Made by a program: the position numbers and the translations under genes
The notes under the pieces: generated by a model
Database searches by the model: none
What the model was told of the DNA's origin: nothing
The model's input: only the letters and a program-made list of their open reading frames with translations
Source: Zygnema cylindricum
Taxonomy: Eukaryota > Streptophyta > Zygnematophyceae > Zygnematales > Zygnemataceae
Assembly (NCBI GenBank): GCA_037447655.1
Contig: JBBHKE010002841.1
Span: 51,726-97,360 of the forward strand
Length of the DNA stretch: 45,635 nucleotides
Reading direction: 5' to 3'
Shown: one piece after another, positions 38,700-45,635 of the stretch
Numbering within the stretch: the stretch's first letter is position 1
How the letters are laid out: each line of letters begins with the position of its first letter

Positions 38700-38910
38700 C
38701 TCATCCCTCTCCCTCTCTCCTTTCCACCCCTTGTAGCTGTCCCTCTACCTATCCCCTCTCTTCCTCATCCTCTCTCCCATTTAGTTCACTTCCTCGGTAT
38801 TACTAACTCATCTCTCTCCTTCTCCTTCTCCCTCTCTCTCTCCCTCTCCCTCTCTCTCTCCCTCTCCCTCTCCCTCTCCCTCTCCCTCTCCCTCTCCCTC
38901 TCCCTCTCCA
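38700..38910. repeat. CT-rich 5' region with (CTCTCC)n
   Basis: Imperfect CT-rich sequence ends in (CTCTCC)n at about 38820-38909, stopping 12 bp before the UBC start codon. It is probably in the promoter or 5' UTR. Pyrimidine tracts are frequent in plant 5' leaders and can act as Y-patches or GAGA elements. Confidence 0.85.
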
Positions 38911-38921
38911 TCGAACTATTG

Positions 38922-41900
38922 ATGGCTAACAACCCTTGCCTTCAGAGACTCCAGAAAGAGTACCGCGCTCTTTGTAAAGAACCAGTACCTCAAGTGACGG
39001 CGCGACCCTCCCCGGGCGACTTACTGGATTGGCACTTTGTACTAGAAGGAGGTACGGCCAGTCCGTACGAAGGAGGAATATATCACGGACGTCTACGTTT
39101 TTCGAACGAATATCCGTTTAAACCTCCGGCGATTGTTATGTCGACGCCGAATGGACGTTTTGCTCCTGGGAGGAGGATTTGCATGTCCTGTAGTGATTGT
39201 ACGGATCTGTTTCCTACCAGAGTTTTCTTGCTCAGGGAATTAGGTTTTGGTTTTGGCTTAATTTGTTTTTTTTTTTTGGTTGTTTTGTTCTCATAGTGGG
39301 AAGGTGTCGTGTGTGTGTGTGGATTTCTTGCTAGGTTTTGTCTGTTTTTTTTTGTTTTTTTTTTTTTTTTTTTTTTAGTTTTCTTGTGTCTGCGCTAGTT
39401 TTGATGGAATTTTGAGGTAGTTTTGAATGTAGGTTCTTTTCTATGGCCTTCTAGTCCTATTTTCTTGTGGTTAGATCGTACTATATGTGTATTAAAGCGT
39501 ACTATATGTGTATTAAAACGTACTATATGTGTATTTAAACGTACTATATGTGTATTAAAACGTACTACACGTGTATTAAAATGTACTATACGCGTACAGG
39601 ATAGAGTAGCCACATATAGCGTTTCCAATTGTTTTTAGTTGCGGACAGAGTGAGAGAGGGAGAGAGAGTAAGAGGGAGACAGGGAGAAAGGGAGGAGAGA
39701 GAGAGGTGAGAGAAGAGAGAGAGAAAAACAACAGATAGAAGCCTCTTTCTCCTCCGCCTTCCGCCTCTCCTTCTCCTCCTCTCCATCCTCTCCAGCTCCC
39801 CCATGGCTGCCTCCGCCTCCTCCACTCTCCTCACCACCGCCCTAAATCCCTCCATCCAACTTCTTTGTCAGTTGTTGTTGTTGTTTTGGTTCCACATTTG
39901 AATTATGGAAACTTTGATTCAGTTTTCTTTTTTTTTGACTAGTGAACTTTGGCACGTGGCAGGACAGTTCATCCGGAATCTTGGAATCCTATGTGGTCAG
40001 TTGCAAGGTTTGCAGTCAAAACTTTACAATTGATTTCGCTTGTACTTCTTTGTACTCATATTGACTTTTCAAATTTATTCTGATTGTACTTTTTTTGTAC
40101 TCATTGTTTTACAGTTCTTAATAACTCATCATGTTGCAGAAGTCTATGCGGTACTTGACAGTTTTCGCTGTACGTGGATAAGACTAACTTTTTTGTCAGT
40201 TTTGTGCATTTGTTCTTGCAGTATTTTGACAGGACTTCTATCTTTCATGGTAAGCTTTATCTCTCTTTTCTCCCATTATTCTTGCAAAAACAGGGTTTTC
40301 ACTTTCAAATTATTCAGTGTTGATCATGGATTGTGAAGGAGAAGATGAAAAACATATACTTTGAGGGATTCATCTTATGCTGCGAAGCTAAAATGTGTTG
40401 GTATAGTTGTTGGCACGGAATGCCTTCATTTTAGGTTATCTTAATCATTCGAAGAATCTACATGTCAATTGAATCATAATTGTAATTCCTGGTATGGTTC
40501 AAGGGATTAAAAATGTCATTTTTTTCAACATTCAGATGGATACTGCCCCCACCACGGGAAGTGTTTCAACGACAACTGCAGAAAAAAAGCAACTGGCTCG
40601 AGAATCTCTGGCTTTTAATTGCAAAAGGTACTCGTTGTTTTACCTTTTATTTGCATTTTGTTGCGGGCCTTCAATGTTTTCCTCGAGCAATCTTTCCAAT
40701 TTTTTAGGTTTTCTGTCAGGAACTCCCCCTCGAACAGTTTTCTGGGACCTGGAAACCTTTCCACACTTTAATTGTAGTTTGAATTCACTTTTAATGATGT
40801 GGAAAGTTGCTGAATGAAATGGCTGATTTTGATGATAAATTTCAAAACCCCATAGATTTGAATGGTGTTACTCAGACTATTTTCTGAGTTCAATGCACCT
40901 ATTGCAAATTCTTTTTCTCTGCAAATTATTTTGTTAACAATAGTCGTTTTATTTTAAGGCTCAACTAATAATAGGATCAAACAGAAGTGTGGAATCGAGC
41001 GGTTTGTAACATTTAAACGTTTCAAGTTGAAGCATATAATTGGCCTATATAGCCATTGACCTTTTTTCCGCTGTTGTAAATGGTTTCCCTGTCTAAACTG
41101 GCCTTACAATTGTATGCAAACAAACTCTTGTTCAAATGACTATATTATGCATTCTTTTCAACCTTTTCACTTACGAAGGTAGTTTTTACATGGAGGGATA
41201 TTCTGGATAAGGCACTGAGTGCATTAGACATATCATTGATTTTTTGAGAAAAAATCCAAACCGTCCACTCCCTACATTGCACATCTTAGGGCTACGGATA
41301 ATCAGTAGGGAACTAATTTTACACAAGACCATGCATTCCACCTTTAGGGCAGTTTTATATTCCATGTAAATAACGTCGTTTCGGTCTATGCTTTTTATGT
41401 TCCCAACAATGAATGTACATTGGAGGTATATGTATCCTGCATTTCATATGATCTTGACCCATATATTATCACACCTCCTTATGTATTTTCTAATTGACTC
41501 GCCAATAGTTACTAATATTTCTTTCCAGGTTAGCTAAGCAGGCTGTAGTCTTTTCCATGTGTATTTAAGTTATAATCAACATCATAACTGTTTATATGGC
41601 GTATGAAATTAATAACCAGCATCTTAATTGGTTGTTTGTTTCTTATGATTTTTGGAAGTGCAGCTCCACATTTCAAAAGATGTTTCCGGAATATGTCGAA
41701 AAGTACGAGGCTTCATTAAGAGCTGAAGAGATAGCGGCTCTAAGAAGTGAATCGTTGACGGCCAATACTGAAGGAGGAGGGTCATCGACAGTACCTGGGA
41801 GTAGTGGGAGAGATGTGCAGGTAGGGGGAGTGGGTGTAGGAAGGAGGAGGAAAAATAAAGCGGCGTTTCAACTTCCGTTATGGTTAACAGCATTATTGGT

Positions 41901-41958
41901 CGCTCTTTGCGGTATGACAATGGCATTACCTCTCCTCAGTCTCCGCCTTGGGTCTTAA
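38922..41958 (+). CDS. UBC34: Tail-anchored ubiquitin-conjugating enzyme (Ubc6/UBE2J2 type)
   Basis: Five exons join in phase: 38922-39198, 39968-40007, 40222-40249, 40536-40627 and 41664-41958, giving 243 aa. The UBC fold covers residues about 5-160: LQKEYRALCKEP, YPFKPPAIVMSTPNGRF, catalytic Cys87 in RRICMSCSDFHPESWNP, then SILTGLLSFM. The non-canonical active site without HPN and the SDFHPxxWNP block are specific to the Ubc6/UBE2J2 class (plant UBC33/UBC34). The C terminus has a basic stretch (GRRRKNK) and one hydrophobic segment at about 217-239, an ER tail anchor. Such enzymes supply ubiquitin to ER-associated degradation ligases with the active site in the cytosol. A family member is certain; the exact plant paralogue is not. 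Confidence 0.95.
39477..39597. repeat. 20-bp tandem repeat in UBC intron 1
   Basis: Six units of CGTACTATATGTGTATTAAA with few changes; the last two are more diverged (CTACACGTG, CTATACGCG). Variation is concentrated in the ATATGTG part. Confidence 0.95.
39803..39901 (+). other. Small ATG open frame inside UBC intron 1
   Basis: 32 codons starting MAASASSTLLTTALNPSIQ in strong plant context (CCCCCATGGCT), after a GA-rich then CT-rich leader like those before other genes here. It resembles the start of a chloroplast transit peptide but soon becomes LLLLFWFHI and stops. It could be an alternative first exon or a decayed gene start; no following exon was recognised. Confidence 0.25.
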
Positions 41959-44900
41959 AACGACATCGATCTGAAATTAAAAGTGGGTTCAATATGTCTA
42001 CAAGGTGTGTTATTAACAAGTCGAGAATTTCTGAGTCGCGGGTTGCATGTGTGATGATAAGAGGGGAAATTGTACGAGAGGGATTGTAAGAGGGGAATTG
42101 TGCAAAAAACAGGACAAAAAAGTGATGTTATTTTTCGATTACTTAAAGAAGGATATGCTAGTTTGGTAGCTTGTAAGAAATTGCGTATTTTAGGTCTGCC
42201 AGAAAAAGTGTATGTAAAAACTAGACTAATGATAAAGGTAAAGACCGGCCGGAAGGATCGGAGGAGAGGAAGATGAGAGGAAAAGAGAGTAGGAGGGGGA
42301 GGAGGAGAGGAAGAGGAGTGGAGAGAGGGATGGAACGGAATGGAGTACCTCGGTTTTTGGTCGTAGATTTTTTACCATGAAGAATTTTCTCATGGTTTTT
42401 CGAAAAAGCGTGTTTCGAAGATAATTTGTCCCTTTGTGGTCCCATTCTATGGCATTCAATACGACTCTCAAAGCGTATTAGTAGTTGTGTCTGGGTTTCC
42501 TGGTTGTGTAATTTTGTTTTTTACCTTCGGAAACCTGGTCTAAGTAGTAGTTACTGTAGTGTCATTTTATGAGGAACTCTTCAAGGGGAAAAATCAAAAG
42601 ACGATCAATGTTTGCCTTCTCAACTGTTTCATCCCTTTTAACCTCTTTTAACCTCTTTTAACCTTTGTTAATGTCTATGGGTGAACTTTGTTTAATGTGG
42701 TAGTGGGATTATCGATGTATACTTGAATGAATCTGTATACCTTGTGTTTACATTATATCGTAGACTAATGAATGGCTTTATTTTTAACTCGAGTGGTTTA
42801 AACCATAGTCCATGTGTGAAAACAATTGAAAGTTCGATACTTGATGGTCTGTACTATACACGGACTAAATACTTTCCGCGAGTATATAGTGTATATATTA
42901 CCGGGATTCTGGGTAGAAAGGTTTCAATTTGTTTTCGCCCATTTGTGTTATGGTTTAACCACTGTTATTGTCGAAAAAGAAAAAACCTTTAATTAGAAAA
43001 CATGATTGTAATCGATCTTGAGTGCATGAAAACAAAAAAGGAAGGCAAAGACGAAACTGAAAAACTAAAGGTGGGTGGAAGCAAATGAAAAGGTGAAAGT
43101 GTGAAAGAAACAAACATACAAACAAGGGCAAGCCAACAAAAGAAATGGAAAAGAACTACTTGAGTGAAAACAACAACGAAAAAGTCGATATGGAACAAGA
43201 ACTTCCTTACCAAACCTCAATATATCTAAAGAAGTATGAAAAGGAACCCTACAAATTTCCTAGGCTTGGCACACCAATCTGAGGGAGTTCCTTGACACGT
43301 AATATGTCCGTAACAAAACTACATCGCTCATCGTTAAAAGTGTTGACAACACTAATCCAGTCGCGACTTTTTCTGGCCAAGAATCACAAAATAAGAGTTA
43401 ACAACATTAAAGACGCGGAGAACAATCTGCCACGTCCTCTTGCACTAAACTAGTATTATTCTAATTTCGTACTAACACTACTAAACCTTTGACGCAAGTA
43501 ATAGTGAGTCGTGTAATAGATTGAAGCAATCCCGACTTCATTATAAAGTGCGATGGTAAACCAAAAAAGGCCATGCGGACAAAAGGGGGCGGCAAAGCCA
43601 AAATTGCAAAACTACATGTGGAGGGAAGCAAGCAAAAAGGATAAGCAAGGCAAAAGAAAAGAACACAAAGAAAAAGGACATGAAAAACAAAGACACGCAA
43701 AGAAGCAGGTTGACGGAACTGATTATGCCGACAGTAAAAACCGACAAAAAACATAATTACGTTTTAAAAAGGAGGGTTCTAACACCTTTCCCCTCAAACG
43801 CAGATCAAAAGAACAAATACTCATCCAAAGCTACTCTCGGAAAACAAACAAACTCTCGAATATGTTGACCAGCATCGGAAAGATGTTAAATATAATATGG
43901 AAGTGTGCATAATCAATTAATCATGGTTTTTCCTAGTTACATCACACACGACAAACATGTGGAGCCGCTTAACCAAATGGTTGTAAGGGAGGCAAGGGTT
44001 CGGCCAAACAATGTTATAAAAAATACAATGGGTGCTGACGTGATAAACAAAATCAACCCGTTGTGAAAGAATGATATGCGAAACATCCCAACAGACCGAG
44101 AACCACACACATTAGAAGTAAAAGTCGCAAACAATTGTCTCGGAGAGCATTGTGTGCCCGAAAAAACTTTCCCCTATGGGAGCAATGACGCAAATGGTCG
44201 CCATCAAGATGAAAGACACGGTCTCGCAGGTGAAAGTGAGAACCGAGTATCGGTGGATAAGGGCAGCCAATCGCGAACTTGAAGGCCGCAGTGAATTAAG
44301 CAGGTGGAAAAGGTAGAGTGGAAAAAAAGGTGTCAAAAAAGCCAAGCTCCATAGCTAAGGCCGTGGCATGAGACTCCCAAGAATTAGTTCCCCAATTCCT
44401 TCTCCCTTTTCCATCCACTTTTCTCTCAGTCACTAGCTCCCTCTACGCCTCCTCTCTCGCTCCCTTTCTTTCTCTTCCGCTCCCTTCCCTCGCCTTCTCC
44501 CCCTCCCTCCTTGATCTCTATCCCTCCATGATCTCTATCCCTCCATCTCCCTCCCTCTTCATCTCCCCTCGTTATCCTTTATGGGCAAGTGACGAAGCAA
44601 AGGACGCATCTCAAGGAGCTAGAAACCAAAGGTTACAACAACCTTATTACAATTTATTCCTGGACACGAGTAACTTGGTTCGCAATAAAGAATGCGAAAA
44701 CCGCCATAAATTTTAAAAGTGAGGGGGCAATAGAGAAAAATCCCTCCAAATTAGATTGTTGGAAGGAGAAGATAGTGTAGGAAAGAGGAGGGATGGTGGT
44801 AAAAAAAACAAAGTGGTATCTCCAACCACAAGGCGAGAAATTAGGGTGGAGGCGGTGAGGCACTAATTCCCCAAAAAGTCAAAAGACGTCACACAGGCCA

Positions 44901-45095
44901 TAGATTTTAAACCCATCCCCATCAGAGAGATGAGAAGGGATGCTTGAATAAGGGTGTATTAGGGTTTTTTTGGCTTTTCTAAAGTTGTAGTTGGAATAAC
45001 AATAGAAAGCCCCCATGAAAAAATAAAGTCTAGAGGATATCCATGAGGAGATCATCAAAGGCAGAAAGAGATGAGACGTAAGTAGGTCTATGGAC
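41959..45095. other. Right flank, no supported gene
   Basis: Only short open frames without recognisable domains (for example 42723-42992 on plus and 43461-43754 on minus). CT-rich sequence occurs at 44400-44580. A diffuse transposon relic is possible, but no terminal repeats were found. Confidence 0.45.
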
Positions 45096-45635
45096 CCATT
45101 TCCCGCTCTCTCTCTTCCTCTCCCTCTCTTTCCTCCAAATTTTTCTCTCCCTCCCTCTCTTTCTCACTCCCGCTCCCTATATATACTTCCATCCATTCCT
45201 CGCTCTCCCTCACCCCCTCTCCCTTTTCTACGTCTCACTCTCGTTCCCTCTCTCCCACTCCTCGCCTCCCTCTCTCTCCATCTCTCACCTTCTCCGTTTA
45301 CTTCCCTCAATCCCTATCCTCTTCTTGATTTATTACCTCCCACTACCTCTTTCAACCTCTCGCTCTCTCTCCCAATTTCCCTCTCTCCTGCTATATCCCA
45401 TTCTCTTCCTCACTCACCCACTCTTTCACTTTTCTCCTCAACCCCTCGCTCTCTGTCCACATTAGAGGGGGAAATAAAAAGGGAGAGAAAGAGAGAGGGA
45501 GAGGGAGGGGGATAAAGAGAGAGCGAGAGCGAGAGAGAGAGAGCGAGAGAGAGAGAATGAGAGAGACCCTCCCTCGCTCTCTGTCCCTCTCTCTCTCCCT
45601 CTCCCTCTCCCTCTCCCTCTCCCTCTCCCTCTCCC
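45096..45635. repeat. CT-rich, then GA-rich, then (CTCTCC)n to window end
   Basis: Imperfect CT-rich sequence (45096-45455) switches to GA-rich (about 45465-45567) and then to (CTCTCC)n, which runs off the window. The open frame 45090-45515 is a product of the repeat. Confidence 0.9.

Noticed and set aside
42723-42992. 89-codon open frame
   Set aside because: No domain and no acceptable context; the surrounding sequence is ordinary AT-rich spacer.
45090-45515. Pro/Ser/Leu-rich 141-codon frame at right end
   Set aside because: It follows the CT-rich repeat and has no non-repetitive coding signal.

Overview
This is a nuclear segment of a eukaryotic, almost certainly streptophyte (green plant or charophyte alga) genome. 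The evidence is GT-AG introns, a small gene with a chloroplast transit-like leader that resembles thylakoid phosphoprotein TSP9, G-box promoter motifs, a Ty3/Gypsy element primed by initiator-Met tRNA, and plant-style versions of ORC4, MAT2B and a Ubc6-type E2. The species cannot be named from sequence alone. DNA is AT-rich with many GA/CT tracts and short-period repeats, especially in introns. Exons were joined by hand from splice-site phase and protein family conservation; no transcript evidence was available.

Layout. Positions 1-720 carry no recognised gene. 720-8588 is a complete but decayed Ty3/Gypsy LTR retrotransposon on the minus strand (gag, zinc knuckles, protease, RT, RNase H, integrase, PBS, PPT). 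9038-9829 is a PIF/Harbinger-like non-autonomous element, and 9975-10872 and 10976-11797 are two hAT-like elements of one family, each with its own perfect 8-bp target duplication. 14253-18418 (minus) encodes an armadillo-repeat protein with a very repetitive N-terminal half and a (GA)51 intron. 18537-22124 (minus) encodes the first half of ORC4, through the Walker A and LNGL...EIARQLC blocks, with a long N-terminal tail of six 35-residue repeats. The rest of ORC4 (Walker B onward) was not found.

On the plus strand follow a six-exon MAT2B-like NAD(P)-binding protein (24717-32473), a three-exon TSP9-like gene (34631-35249) and a five-exon tail-anchored ubiquitin-conjugating enzyme of the Ubc6/UBE2J2 type (38922-41958). 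Between and within them are foldback MITEs, minisatellites and CT/GA tracts. 41959-45635 shows no gene I can support and ends in (CTCTCC)n.

The genes are functionally unrelated housekeeping loci (replication licensing, a methionine adenosyltransferase regulatory-subunit family member, thylakoid antenna regulation, ER-associated degradation), so no operon-like logic is expected. The most interesting places are the ORC4/ARM junction near 18420-18540, the repeat tail of ORC4, the triplicated splice junction inside MAT2B, and G-box sequences carried by the hAT-like elements.
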